In this document: one piece after another, positions 1-8,889 of the stretch | How the letters are laid out: every line of letters begins with the position of its first letter | Numbering within the stretch: the stretch's first letter is position 1 | Assembly: GCF_039537005.1 (NCBI RefSeq) | Contig: NZ_BAAAZR010000002.1 | Location: forward strand, 186,001 to 250,000 | Reading direction: 5' to 3' | Length of the DNA: 64,000 nt | DNA from: Sphaerisporangium flaviroseum | GTDB lineage: Bacteria; Actinomycetota; Actinomycetes; Streptosporangiales; Streptosporangiaceae | The notes under the pieces: generated by a model | What the model was told of the DNA's origin: nothing | The model's input: only the letters and a program-made list of their open reading frames with translations | Database searches by the model: none | Made by a program: the position numbers and the translations under genes

Positions 1-396
1 CATCCGCCGGGCGGTGGCGGCCATCTCGCGGATGACGGTGTCGGGGGCGAGGCCGGGGCGCACGTCGGTGTGCAGTTTGGTGACCGGCTGTCCGGCGAGG
101 TCGGCCAGGACGTAGGAGATCTCGCCCGGGTCGAAGTGGATGCCGACGGCGTACCCGGCGGCGGGGTCGACCCGCAGGATGGTGCGCGGCTTGCCCCCGC
201 TGGAGGGGAGCGATCCGTCCTCGATGACCAGGCCCTCCTCCAGGAGCTTGCGCACGATGACGGAGACGGTCTGGGCGGTGAGCCCGGCGCGCTTGGCGAT
301 CTGCACGCGGCTGATGCCGTCGGACACCTGGATCGCCTCAAGGACGACGGCACGGTTGTAGCTGCCTACTTTCGGCAGGTTTGTGCCCATCTGCAT
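1..396 (-). CDS. ROK-family transcriptional regulator, N-terminal part (cut by window edge)
   Basis: The reading frame stays open to base 1, so the C-terminus lies outside the window. The 132 visible residues begin MQMGTNLPKVGSYNRAVVLE and form a MarR-like winged helix (about residues 5-70; helix region ISRVQIAKRAGLTAQTVSVI), followed by the start of a ROK sugar-kinase fold (GYAVGIHFDPGEISYVLADL). ROK repressors couple sugar binding to release from DNA. The gene is divergent from the sugar-binding lipoprotein gene beginning at 589, so it is probably the local repressor of the mannoside operon (inference). ATG at 396 or 390 are both possible starts. Confidence 0.85.
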   Translation of the reverse strand, partial: MQMGTNLPKVGSYNRAVVLEAIQVSDGISRVQIAKRAGLTAQTVSVIVRKLLEEGLVIEDGSLPSSGGKPRTILRVDPAAGYAVGIHFDPGEISYVLADLAGQPVTKLHTDVRPGLAPDTVIREMAATARRM

Positions 397-445
397 GCAT
401 AACTCCCTGCATCCTTGAGGTCTTCCGGCAATATCGCACAACCCG

Positions 446-474
446 TTGACTTAGTAAATCAAAAAGACTTAAGT
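446..474 (+). promoter_or_regulatory. Putative promoter of the mannoside ABC/GH38 operon
   Basis: TTGACT (446-451) and TTAAGT (469-474) are separated by exactly 17 bp inside an AT-rich patch that is unusual in this GC-rich DNA. The heptamers GACTTAG and GACTTAA form an 18-bp-spaced direct repeat over the same bases and could be a ROK operator. The match to the -10 consensus is weak, so this is a candidate only. Confidence 0.35.
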
Positions 475-488
475 TCTCGTCACCCAAG

Positions 489-510
489 GAAACACGGTCG
501 AAACACGGTC
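489..510 (+). repeat. 11-bp tandem direct repeat upstream of the ABC operon
   Basis: GAAACACGGTC occurs twice head to tail, about one helical turn apart, between the putative promoter and the lipoprotein gene. This spacing suits cooperative binding of a regulator to one face of the helix, but no protein is assigned. Confidence 0.45.
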
Positions 511-588
511 GGACGGCTACTCCAGCGCGGGGTTCGGGGCCCCGGGGCTGCGCTATGTGGCCGGCGGCATGACCGGAGAAGGAGTCCG

Positions 589-1959
589 ATGAGACGAGCG
601 ATGGTGGCCTCGATGCTGGCGGTCGCGGTTGCCGCCACGGCCGGGGCATGCGGCGGTGACACGGCGGAGAAGAGCGTCGGCGGGGCCAAGGAGATCGAGG
701 TCCTCTACAAGATGGAGCCCACCTGGCCGTACATGGACAAGGTGCTCAAGCAGGCCAAGGCGGAGTACGAGGCCGCGCACAAGGGCGTGACGATCAAGCT
801 CACGCCGGTCCAGGGCAACAACGAGGTCTACTACACCAAGCTGGCCCTGCTCAACCGCTCGGCCGACTCCGCTCCCGACGTGTACCTCCACGACACGTTC
901 CAGGTCAACGCCGACGTCGCCGCCGGCAAGCTCGCCCCGCTCGACGACTATCTCAGCTCGTGGGCCGACTGGAGCACGCAGTACGCCGACTCGGTGAAAC
1001 AGGCCGCCAAGGGCCCGGACGGCAAGATCTACGGCGTTCCGATCAGCACCGACACCCGAGGCCTCTGGTACAACAAGGACGTCTTCGCCAAGGCCGGCAT
1101 CTCGGTGCCGTGGGAGCCCAAGACCTGGGCCGACGTGCTGACCGCCGCGCGGGCCATCAAGGAGAAGGCCCCCGGCGTCATCCCCTTCAGCATGTACTCC
1201 ACCAAGCCGCACGGCGAGGCCGCCACCATGCAGGGCTTCGAGATGCTCCTGTACGGCACCCCCGGCGGCACCCTCTACGACGACACGCAGAAGAAGTGGG
1301 TGGCCTCCAGCAAGGGCATCACCGACTCGCTCGGCTTCATCAACACGATCTACCGGGAGAACCTCGGCCCCAAGCAGTCCGACGCGTTCAACCCCAAGCT
1401 GGGGGAGAAGATCGGGCACGACTGGTTCCCCAGCGGCAAGCTCGGCATCGACCTCGACGGCGCCTGGCTCTCCTCGGCGTGGAAGCCGACCGGCACCAAG
1501 CCGTGGCCCGAGTGGACCACGAAGATGGGCTGGACCCCCATGCCCACCCAGAACGGCGAGGCCCCGGGCGCGGTCAGCATGTCCGGCGGCTGGGTCATGG
1601 CGATGAGCTCCTACGCCAAGGACAAGAAGGAGGGCTTCGACTTCATCAGCGTGGTGACCAACAAGAAGAACACGTTGACGTACTCGGTCGGGTCGGGCGA
1701 CCTCGCCCCCCGCAAGGACGTGGCCGCCGATCCCAGCTACAGCGCCGACAACCCGGCGGTGAAGTTCTGGACCGACCTCGCCTCCGTCACCCACTACCGC
1801 CCGGCGTACGAGGTCTACCCCAAGGTCTCCGCCGAGGTGCAGAAGGTCATGGAGGCCATGACGACCGGCTCCAAGAGCCCCGACGCGGCGGCGAAGGAGT
1901 ACGCGGACGCGCTGGCGGGCGTCGTGGGCGGCCCTGACAAGGTGACCTCAGGGTCATGA
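589..1959 (+). CDS. Sugar ABC transporter substrate-binding lipoprotein
   Basis: 456 residues of the family-1 extracellular solute-binding type (MalE/UgpB-like). The N-terminus has a short Arg-containing n-region, a hydrophobic stretch and a lipobox ending at Cys21 (TAGAC), so the protein should be anchored to the outer face of the membrane. The ATG was chosen because GGAG lies 4 nt upstream (581-584); the frame is open further upstream but has no signal peptide there. The stop overlaps the ATG of the first permease (ATGA). The downstream GH38 enzyme suggests the ligand is a mannose-containing oligosaccharide or glycan fragment (inference from context). Confidence 0.9.
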   Translation: MRRAMVASMLAVAVAATAGACGGDTAEKSVGGAKEIEVLYKMEPTWPYMDKVLKQAKAEYEAAHKGVTIKLTPVQGNNEVYYTKLALLNRSADSAPDVYLHDTFQVNADVAAGKLAPLDDYLSSWADWSTQYADSVKQAAKGPDGKIYGVPISTDTRGLWYNKDVFAKAGISVPWEPKTWADVLTAARAIKEKAPGVIPFSMYSTKPHGEAATMQGFEMLLYGTPGGTLYDDTQKKWVASSKGITDSLGFINTIYRENLGPKQSDAFNPKLGEKIGHDWFPSGKLGIDLDGAWLSSAWKPTGTKPWPEWTTKMGWTPMPTQNGEAPGAVSMSGGWVMAMSSYAKDKKEGFDFISVVTNKKNTLTYSVGSGDLAPRKDVAADPSYSADNPAVKFWTDLASVTHYRPAYEVYPKVSAEVQKVMEAMTTGSKSPDAAAKEYADALAGVVGGPDKVTSGS

Positions 1960-2885
1960 CCGTCAGCACCGCGACACCGCCGCGGCTGGCCGGCTCCCCC
2001 CAGGAGGGGGAGCCGCGCCGGCGGGTCGGGACGACTCTGCGGTGGCTTCTGCCGCTCGGGCCCGCGCTGATCCTGCTCGTGATCTTCATGGCGGGGCCCA
2101 TCCTGTGGAGCGTCTACATCGCCTTCACCAACGAGACGCTGACCGGCGCCGCGTCGGTGAACTCGCGGTTCATCGGCGTGGACAACTTCGTCAAGATGTT
2201 CGGCGACGAGGCCTTCCGCAACTCGTTCCTGCTGACCTTCATCTTCGTGATCGGCTCCGCGGTCATCGGGCAGAACACCCTCGGCCTCATCCTCGCGCTG
2301 CTCCAGCGCGGGCGGGCCAGGGCGGTCAGAAGCGTGGTGAACGGTGTCGTGATCGCGGCCTGGGTGGTGCCCGAGGTCGTCGCGGCGGCGTGCTGGTACT
2401 CGTTCCTTTCCGAGGAGGGCACCCTCAACGGGCTGCTCGGCGGGCTCGGCCTCTCGCAGGACTGGCTGTTCACCGCGCCGATGCTCGCGATCATCCTGGC
2501 CAACGTCTGGCGCGGCACCGCGTTCTCCATGCTCGTCTACTCCGCCGCGCTGTCCGACGTGCCCGCCGACCTGCTTGAGGCCGCGTCGGTCGACGGAGCG
2601 AGCACCTGGCGCAGGCTGGTGCACATCACGCTGCCCCTGATCCGGCGCTCGATCCTGTCGAACCTCATGCTCATCACGCTGCAGACCCTGGCCAGCTTCG
2701 GCCTGATCTACGCGCTCACGGGCGGCGGTCCCGGCACCGCCAGCCAGACCACGCCGCTCTACATGTACGAGCAGGCGTTCCGCTACTTCGAGATCGGGTA
2801 CGGAAGCGCGATGGCGCTGGTGATGCTCGTCATCGGCGCGGCGTTCTCCCTGGTGTACCTACGGCTGATCAAGGTGGACGCCTGA
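1956..2885 (+). CDS. Sugar ABC transporter permease, MalF/UgpA type
   Basis: 309 residues with six predicted membrane helices after a polar N-terminus of about 30 residues. The cytoplasmic EAA loop that contacts the ATPase is visible near residue 208 (EAASVDGASTWRRLVHITLP). It is translationally coupled on both sides: the start overlaps the lipoprotein stop, and the stop shares bases with the next start (TGATG). No ATP-binding subunit is encoded in the operon. In actinomycetes such permeases usually share a housekeeping MsiK-type ATPase encoded elsewhere (family knowledge). Confidence 0.92.
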   Translation: MTVSTATPPRLAGSPQEGEPRRRVGTTLRWLLPLGPALILLVIFMAGPILWSVYIAFTNETLTGAASVNSRFIGVDNFVKMFGDEAFRNSFLLTFIFVIGSAVIGQNTLGLILALLQRGRARAVRSVVNGVVIAAWVVPEVVAAACWYSFLSEEGTLNGLLGGLGLSQDWLFTAPMLAIILANVWRGTAFSMLVYSAALSDVPADLLEAASVDGASTWRRLVHITLPLIRRSILSNLMLITLQTLASFGLIYALTGGGPGTASQTTPLYMYEQAFRYFEIGYGSAMALVMLVIGAAFSLVYLRLIKVDA

Positions 2886-3706
2886 TGACTCGCATGGCCG
2901 CCCGGACCGCGGCGCTCATCTCGCTCGGCCTGATCACGATCGCCTTCGTCGGGCCGTTCCTGTGGGTGGTCCTCGCCTCGCTGCAGCCCCACGCCAACCT
3001 GATCGCCAAGCCGACCTTCGAGTTCTCCCTGGAGAACTTCCGCACGGTGCTGACCTGGGAGACCGTCTACCAGCCGGTCATCAACTCGATCATCATCTCC
3101 GGCACCACCGCGGTCCTGACGGTGGTCGTCGCCGGGCTCGCCGCCTATCCGCTCTCGCGCTACAAGCTGCGCTTCAAGCGGCACTTCATGCTCACGCTGC
3201 TGTTCACCACGGGCCTGCCGGTCACGGCCATCATGGTGCCGGTCTACTCGATGTTCTTCCGGTTCAACCTGTACGGGTCGATCCCCGCGATGGTGCTGTT
3301 CCTGGCGGCCAGCGCGCTGCCGTTCGCCATCTGGATGATGAAGAACTTCATGGACGGCGTGCCGGTGAGCCTGGAGGAGGCGGCCTGGGTCGACGGCGCG
3401 GGCTGGGTGCAGTCGCTCCTGCGCGTCGTGATGCCGCTGATGGCGCCCGGTGTCGCGGTCGTGGCCATCTTCGTCTTCGTCGGCCAGTGGGGGAACTTCT
3501 TCGTCCCCTTCGTCCTGCTCGACACGCCCGAGAAGCAGCCGGCGGCCGTCACCATCTACACCTTCTTCTCCCAGTACGGCCAGGTCGCCTACGGTGAGCT
3601 GGCCGCCTTCTCGATCATCTACACAGCACCGGCCGTGGTCCTCTACGTCGCCGTGAACAAGTACCTCGCCGGATCGTTCAGCTTCGCCGGATCAGTGAAG
3701 GGTTGA
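2885..3706 (+). CDS. Sugar ABC transporter permease, MalG/UgpE type
   Basis: 273-residue second permease of the same importer, with six predicted membrane helices and an EAA loop (EEAAWVDGAGWVQSLLRVVM) near residue 165. It would form the transmembrane heterodimer with the upstream permease. It ends 3 nt before the TTG start of the alpha-mannosidase, so uptake and hydrolysis are probably expressed from one mRNA. Confidence 0.92.
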   Translation: MTRMAARTAALISLGLITIAFVGPFLWVVLASLQPHANLIAKPTFEFSLENFRTVLTWETVYQPVINSIIISGTTAVLTVVVAGLAAYPLSRYKLRFKRHFMLTLLFTTGLPVTAIMVPVYSMFFRFNLYGSIPAMVLFLAASALPFAIWMMKNFMDGVPVSLEEAAWVDGAGWVQSLLRVVMPLMAPGVAVVAIFVFVGQWGNFFVPFVLLDTPEKQPAAVTIYTFFSQYGQVAYGELAAFSIIYTAPAVVLYVAVNKYLAGSFSFAGSVKG

Positions 3707-3709
3707 CCC

Positions 3710-6700
3710 TTGCGTATCACCAGCGTCGAATCCACCGAGCTCTTCGTCGAATCCGGGCAGGTCGTCCGGGTGCACGTCGAGGGGCCTCCGGGTGAGATCG
3801 AGGTCCGTGTCATCGGCTCCGGCGCCGCCGGCGTGAGCCGTACGGCACAGCGCCCGGTCGAGGTGGGTGTCACGTCGGACGCCGAGCCGGGAACGCGGAT
3901 CCCCATCGAGGTGACGGTGTCGGGGGACGCCTCGGCGCAGGACCCCGCCGGAGACGCGGTCGCGACCGGGGAACTGGTGGTCGCCGAGTCCGGCTGGACG
4001 GTGTGGATGGTGCCGCACTTCCACTACGACCCGGTGTGGTGGAACACCCAGGCGGCCTACACCACGACCTGGGACGACGCCGGCGAGGTCGCGCAGGAGT
4101 TCCGCGGCGACCGGCAGAACGCCGGCTTCGACCTGATGCGCGAGCACCTTGAAACCGCTCGCCGCGACCCCGACTACAAGTTCGTGCTCGCCGAGGTCGA
4201 CTACCTCAAGCCCTACTGGGACGCCCACCCGAGCGACCGCGAGCTGCTGCGGCGGCTGCTCGGCGAGGGCAGGGTCGAGCTGATGGGCGGCACGTACAAC
4301 GAGCCCAACACCAACCTGACCTCGGCCGAGTCCACGATCCGCAACATCGTGTACGGGGTCGGCTTCCAGCGCGACATCGTGGGCGGCGACCCGGCGACCG
4401 CGTGGCAGCTCGACGTGTTCGGGCACGACCCGCAGTTCCCCGGCCTGATCGCCGAGGCGGGCCTGACCTCGAGCTCCTGGGCGCGGGGTCCCCACCACCA
4501 GTGGGGTCCGATGCTCACCGGCCGCGACCTGGAGCGCGACGGCTGGGGCGACCCCTCGACCATGCAGTTCCCCGCCGAGTTCGAGTGGCTGTCGCCGTCC
4601 GGCAAGGGCGTGTTGACGCACTACATGCCCGCCCACTACAGCGCGGGCTGGTGGATGGACAAGTCCGCCGACCTCGCCGCCGCCGAGGAGGCGGTGTACG
4701 AGCTGTTCGTCCAGCTCAAGAAGGTCGCGGCCACACGCAACCTGCTGCTGCCCGTCGGCACCGACTACACGCCGCCGAACAAGTGGGTCACCGAGATCCA
4801 CCGCGACTGGAACGCCCGCTACGTCTCGCCCAAGTTCGTCTGCGCGCTGCCCAGGGAGTTCTTCGAGGCCGTGCGATCGTCGCTGCCCGCGCCCTCGCCG
4901 CAGACCCGGGACATGAACCCGGTGTACACCGGCAAGGACGTCTCGTTCATCGACACCAAGCAGGCCCAGCGGTCCGCCGAGTCGCTGGTCTCCGACGCGG
5001 AGAAGTTCGCCACGCTCGCCGCCACGGCCACCGGCGCCCGCTACCCGCACGCCGCGCTCGACAAGGCGTGGCGGCAGCTCGTGTACGGCGCGCACCACGA
5101 CGCGATCACCGGCTCGGAGTCCGACCAGGTGTACCTCGACCTGATGACCGGGTGGCGCGAGGCCCACGACATCGGCGCGGGGGTGCTCAAGGCCTCGCTC
5201 GGCGCGCTGACGGCGCGGGTCGACACCCGTGGCGCCGGCACCGCCGTGGTGGTGTGGAACTCCTCGTCGTGGGAGCGCACCGACCTGGTCCGGGTGCGGC
5301 TCGCGCTGTCGCTGCCCGGCGCGAACGGCGTGCGCGTCACCGACCCCGACCGGGGCGAGCTTCCCGTGCTGCTGGAGAACCCCGAGTACGACGAGGCCGG
5401 CGGCCTGGCCGCCGTGGACGTGGTCGTGCTCGCCGCCGCCGTGCCCGCCCTCGGCTGCCGCACCCTGCGCGCCGAGCCGGTCACCCAGGCCGCGCCGCTC
5501 GGCTGGACCGCGCGCGACGGCCTGGCGATCGCCACCGCGACCCACCACATCGAGGTCGACCCTTCGCGTGGCGGCTGCGTGTCCAGGTTCCACGACGTCG
5601 TCCGCGACCGGGAACTGCTGCAGCCGGGCCGGGTGGGCAACGAGCTGGTCGTGTACGACGAGTACTCGGCGCACCCGGAGTTCCACGAAGGCCCCTGGCA
5701 CCTGGTGCCCAAGGGAACCGTCACCGGCTCCGCCGAGCGGCCCGCCGCGTCGGTCACCGTCGAGACGTGCGCGCTCGGCGAGCGGGTCACGGTCACCGGA
5801 GAGGTCGGCCCGGCCACCTACACCCAGCGGATCACGCTGTGGCACGGCCTCGACCGCGTCGACTGCGTCACCCACATCGACGAGTTCGACGGTGCCGACC
5901 AGCTCATCCGGCTGCGCTGGCCCGCCCGTATCCCCGGCGCCCTGCCCGTCAGCGAGGTCGGTGACGCCGTGGTCGGCCGGGGATTCGGCCTCATCGACGT
6001 GGACTCCGGTGAGCACCCGTGGACCCTCGACAACCCGGCGGGCGGCTGGTTCGCCCTGTCCTCCACCGCGCGGGTCGCGCTGCGCGCCGAGGACGGCACG
6101 CCCATCGGCGACCGTGCCATCGGCATCGCCGAGATCATCGGCGGCGAGCCGCGTGACCTGGCGGTCGCGCTGGTCCGCAAGGGGGTGACCGCCACCTGCT
6201 CCAGCGCCCCGGGCCCGCGGTACGGCGACCTCGCCGTCGACTCCAACCTGCCCGACGTGCGGGTCGCGCTGGGCACGCCGGAGGAGAACCCCTTCGTCGC
6301 ACAGGTGCTGGCTGCGGCCGAACCCGGCTACGCGCAGTTGCTGCGCGAGCGCCTCGCCTCGTCCGGGCGGGCCCGGGTCTGGGTCCCCGCGGCCGAGCCG
6401 CTGGAGAAGGTGTGGGTGCCGAGCGCCGATCTCACCGGGCCGCGTGCGCTTCCCGTGCTGATCGTCGCGGGCGAGGGCGCCGCCGAGGAGCTCGTCGCCG
6501 ACCTCGACGACGCGGTCATCGAGGTGAGCCAGCCGTCCGAACTGGCCGCGCTGACCGAGCCGGCGCTGGACGACTACACCATCGGCATCGTCAACCGGGG
6601 CGTCCCCGGGTTCGCCGTCGACGCGGGCGGCGCGCTGCACCTGTCGCTGCTGCGCTCCTGCACCGGCTGGCCGTCCGGGGTGTGGATCGACCCGCCCCGC

Positions 6701-7918
6701 CGCACCGCCCCCGACGGGTCGAACTTCCAGCTCCAGCACTGGACCCACTCCTTCGAGTACTCCCTGGTCACCGGGGCGGGTGACTGGCGCGAGGCCCGGC
6801 TGGTCGACCACGGGCACGACGTCAACCACCCGCTGACCGCGGTCCCCGCGCCTGAGCACGAGGGGGAACTCGCGGCGACGACCTCGTTCCTGGCCGTGGA
6901 ACCCGCGGGGAAGGTCGTGCTCGCCGCGCTGAAGGCCGGCGGCAACCCGCTCGCCTCCGGCAGGGAGGCCGGGGAGATCGGCGGCATCACCCTGCGGCTG
7001 TACGAGGCGACGGGACAGCCGGTCACCGCGCGCGTCGTCACCGGGCTGCCCCTCGGCGACGCCCACCGCACCGACCTGCTCGAACGTCCCCTCTCTGCCA
7101 TCTCCACCGACGCCATCGAGCTGACCGGCATGGAGATCGCCACGCTCACCGCGGCGATCGCGCCGCCGCAAGGACGTCCCGGTGCGGCGCTGGGACCGGA
7201 GGCCGAGCCGTACCAGCCCGTCTACACGCGCTATTGGCTCAACAACACCGGACCGGCCCCCGCCGGCAACATGCCGGTGGCGGTGCACCTGTCGCGGACC
7301 GACGTCGCCGTCTCCGGACCCGTGAAGCTGGAGGTCACCATCGCCTCCGGGCTCACCGAAGGCGAGGTGTCCGGCGTCGTCACCTTCACGGCCCCCGACG
7401 GATGGACCTGCGAGCCCGCCGAGCGGCCGTACGCGCTGCCCCCCGGCGGCCACGCGTCCGTCCCGGTCAGGGTCGTCCCCGCGGACGGCGCCGAGCCCGG
7501 CGTGTACTGGCTGCGGGCGGGCACGTCCCACGGCGGGCAGGCGTACGAGGACGTGACCCGGCTGCACGTCGGCGGCGGCCAGGACACCCGCCTGGAGGTC
7601 GTGGTGGAGACGCCGCACGTGCGGCTGACCCCGGGGGACTCCGCGGCGGCGTCCGGCGCGGTCGAGGTGCTCCTGCGGTCCCCGGCGCGCACGGACGTCT
7701 CCGTGCAGGCGCAGCTGATCAGTCCCTGGCACACGTTCGAGCTGATCCCGGAGTGGAACACCGGGGTCGTCGTTCCCGCCAGGGGAGAGGCCCGGCTCCG
7801 CTTCGACGTCCAGGCGCCTCCCGGCACCCGTCCGGGCCACTGGTGGGCGGTCGTCAAGCTGGCCAGCGCCGGGCAACTCCACTACACCGAGGCCGTGCGG
7901 ATCGAGGTCCTACGATGA
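3710..7918 (+). CDS. Glycoside hydrolase family 38 alpha-mannosidase
   Basis: 1402 residues. The GH38 catalytic domain starts near residue 95 with the metal-binding HxHxD signature H103-F-H105-Y-D107-PVWW. The expected nucleophile is Asp235 in LDVFGHDPQFP, and the GH38-typical GAHHDAITGSESDQVY lies near residue 460. Middle and C-terminal GH38 beta domains follow. Residues of about 1190-1290 resemble an NPCBM-associated/NEW3 Ig-like domain (RTDVAVSGPVKLEVTIASG). No signal peptide is seen, so it probably acts on imported oligosaccharides in the cytoplasm. Start TTG follows the permease stop directly; the stop overlaps the next ATG. At 1402 residues it is longer than many bacterial GH38 enzymes because of the accessory beta domains. 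Confidence 0.92.
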   Translation: MRITSVESTELFVESGQVVRVHVEGPPGEIEVRVIGSGAAGVSRTAQRPVEVGVTSDAEPGTRIPIEVTVSGDASAQDPAGDAVATGELVVAESGWTVWMVPHFHYDPVWWNTQAAYTTTWDDAGEVAQEFRGDRQNAGFDLMREHLETARRDPDYKFVLAEVDYLKPYWDAHPSDRELLRRLLGEGRVELMGGTYNEPNTNLTSAESTIRNIVYGVGFQRDIVGGDPATAWQLDVFGHDPQFPGLIAEAGLTSSSWARGPHHQWGPMLTGRDLERDGWGDPSTMQFPAEFEWLSPSGKGVLTHYMPAHYSAGWWMDKSADLAAAEEAVYELFVQLKKVAATRNLLLPVGTDYTPPNKWVTEIHRDWNARYVSPKFVCALPREFFEAVRSSLPAPSPQTRDMNPVYTGKDVSFIDTKQAQRSAESLVSDAEKFATLAATATGARYPHAALDKAWRQLVYGAHHDAITGSESDQVYLDLMTGWREAHDIGAGVLKASLGALTARVDTRGAGTAVVVWNSSSWERTDLVRVRLALSLPGANGVRVTDPDRGELPVLLENPEYDEAGGLAAVDVVVLAAAVPALGCRTLRAEPVTQAAPLGWTARDGLAIATATHHIEVDPSRGGCVSRFHDVVRDRELLQPGRVGNELVVYDEYSAHPEFHEGPWHLVPKGTVTGSAERPAASVTVETCALGERVTVTGEVGPATYTQRITLWHGLDRVDCVTHIDEFDGADQLIRLRWPARIPGALPVSEVGDAVVGRGFGLIDVDSGEHPWTLDNPAGGWFALSSTARVALRAEDGTPIGDRAIGIAEIIGGEPRDLAVALVRKGVTATCSSAPGPRYGDLAVDSNLPDVRVALGTPEENPFVAQVLAAAEPGYAQLLRERLASSGRARVWVPAAEPLEKVWVPSADLTGPRALPVLIVAGEGAAEELVADLDDAVIEVSQPSELAALTEPALDDYTIGIVNRGVPGFAVDAGGALHLSLLRSCTGWPSGVWIDPPRRTAPDGSNFQLQHWTHSFEYSLVTGAGDWREARLVDHGHDVNHPLTAVPAPEHEGELAATTSFLAVEPAGKVVLAALKAGGNPLASGREAGEIGGITLRLYEATGQPVTARVVTGLPLGDAHRTDLLERPLSAISTDAIELTGMEIATLTAAIAPPQGRPGAALGPEAEPYQPVYTRYWLNNTGPAPAGNMPVAVHLSRTDVAVSGPVKLEVTIASGLTEGEVSGVVTFTAPDGWTCEPAERPYALPPGGHASVPVRVVPADGAEPGVYWLRAGTSHGGQAYEDVTRLHVGGGQDTRLEVVVETPHVRLTPGDSAAASGAVEVLLRSPARTDVSVQAQLISPWHTFELIPEWNTGVVVPARGEARLRFDVQAPPGTRPGHWWAVVKLASAGQLHYTEAVRIEVLR

Positions 7919-8739
7919 CCGCGCCCACCGCCACGGTCGCGGTGGCCGCCGAGGTGGGCGCGCGGGTCATCCCGGTCGCCCAGGTCGACGCCCGGGAGGC
8001 GGAACTGCGTGCCGGGCCTCTCGCCGCGCGGCTGCCCCACCCCCACGGCGCCGAGGGCAGGAACCTGCGCCGCTGGCTGGTCCAGGTGCTGGTGACAGAG
8101 GCGCTCGTAGAGCAGGAGGCCACGGCGCTCGGGCTCCTCGCGACGGACGGCGGGTCGCGGCCGGGTACGGAGGAGAGTGGACGGCCGCCGGGGTCCGCGG
8201 ACGGCGGGTCGCGGTCCGGCGCGCTGACCCTGGCCGCAGCGCTCCGTACGGGAGGCGTCGTCGCGGCCGTGACGGCGTCCATGCCCCTGGCACGGGAGCT
8301 ACGCCGCGCCGTCACGGCCGGGGTCGCCGTCCCGGAGGAGGAGGTCCGGGACTACTACGACCGCAACCTCGACCGGTTCACCCGTCCGGAGGCGCGTCAC
8401 GTGAGCCGGGCCGGCGGGTCGTCGCTCGGCCCGGTGCGGCGGGGCGAGCTCACCGGCGACCTCGAAGCGGCGATCTTCTCCGCCACGGAGGGGGAGACGG
8501 TCGGGCCGGTGATGGGTCCGGGCGGGCCGTGGACCGTGCGGGTGGACCGGATCGAGCCGGGTGGCCTGCGACCGTACGAGTCGGTGCGCGATGAGATCGC
8601 GGCCGAGCTGACCGCGGTCGCGATCGAGCAGGCCTTCTCCGCCTGGCTGGACCGCCGGTACGCCGAGCAGGTGCGGCTGCGGCCGGGCTTCGAGCACCCG
8701 GCCGACCCGCACCACGCCGACGCCACCCACCACCACTGA
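7915..8739 (+). CDS. Parvulin-like (PpiC/SurA-type) peptidyl-prolyl isomerase-related protein
   Basis: 274 residues. The N-terminal half is a helical SurA-N-like region interrupted by a Gly/Ser/Pro-rich stretch (about residues 78-105). The segment EEVRDYYDRNLDRFTRPEARHV near residue 142 is the usual linker into a parvulin domain, and the following GELTGDLEAAIFSATEGETV matches the end of that fold. The isomerase domain looks shortened, so catalysis is uncertain; no signal peptide is seen. The start overlaps the alpha-mannosidase stop (ATGA), so it is the last gene of that operon. A role as a folding helper for operon products is only inference. The C-terminus is His-rich (HPADPHHADATHHH). Confidence 0.6.
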   Translation: MTAPTATVAVAAEVGARVIPVAQVDAREAELRAGPLAARLPHPHGAEGRNLRRWLVQVLVTEALVEQEATALGLLATDGGSRPGTEESGRPPGSADGGSRSGALTLAAALRTGGVVAAVTASMPLARELRRAVTAGVAVPEEEVRDYYDRNLDRFTRPEARHVSRAGGSSLGPVRRGELTGDLEAAIFSATEGETVGPVMGPGGPWTVRVDRIEPGGLRPYESVRDEIAAELTAVAIEQAFSAWLDRRYAEQVRLRPGFEHPADPHHADATHHH

Positions 8740-8745
8740 CCCTCG

Positions 8746-8859
8746 CACCGCGACTGGCAGCGCCACGCCTTCGAGGAGCTCACCGCGACGTGGGACCAGC
8801 GCGACCGGGACCGGTTCGCAGGGTACCTTCGGCGCCTCGCCGACGAACCGGGGGTCTGA
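8746..8859 (+). pseudogene. Possible C-terminal remnant of a MarR-like regulator
   Basis: Immediately after the parvulin stop, and in the same frame, there are 37 codons without an obvious start that read HRDWQRHAFEELTATWDQRD and onward to LADEPGV before a TGA. The helical pattern and aromatic spacing resemble the dimerisation helix at the C-terminus of MarR proteins. No helix-turn-helix is present upstream. It may be a gene relic, or chance coding-like sequence; the call is tentative. Confidence 0.25.
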
Positions 8860-8889
8860 GACCGGCGCCGGAGCACCGAAAGGCGGCGG

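Noticed and set aside
397..588. Coding-like codons upstream of the binding lipoprotein (GYSSAGFGAPGLRYVAGGMT...)
   Set aside because: No start or RBS, a single short frame, and no recognisable family; more likely leader sequence.
3692..7882. A 1396-codon open frame antisense to the alpha-mannosidase
   Set aside because: It is the mirror of a GC-rich coding frame, composed of Arg/Gly/Asp/His-rich low-complexity sequence without any domain; the GH38 frame explains the region.
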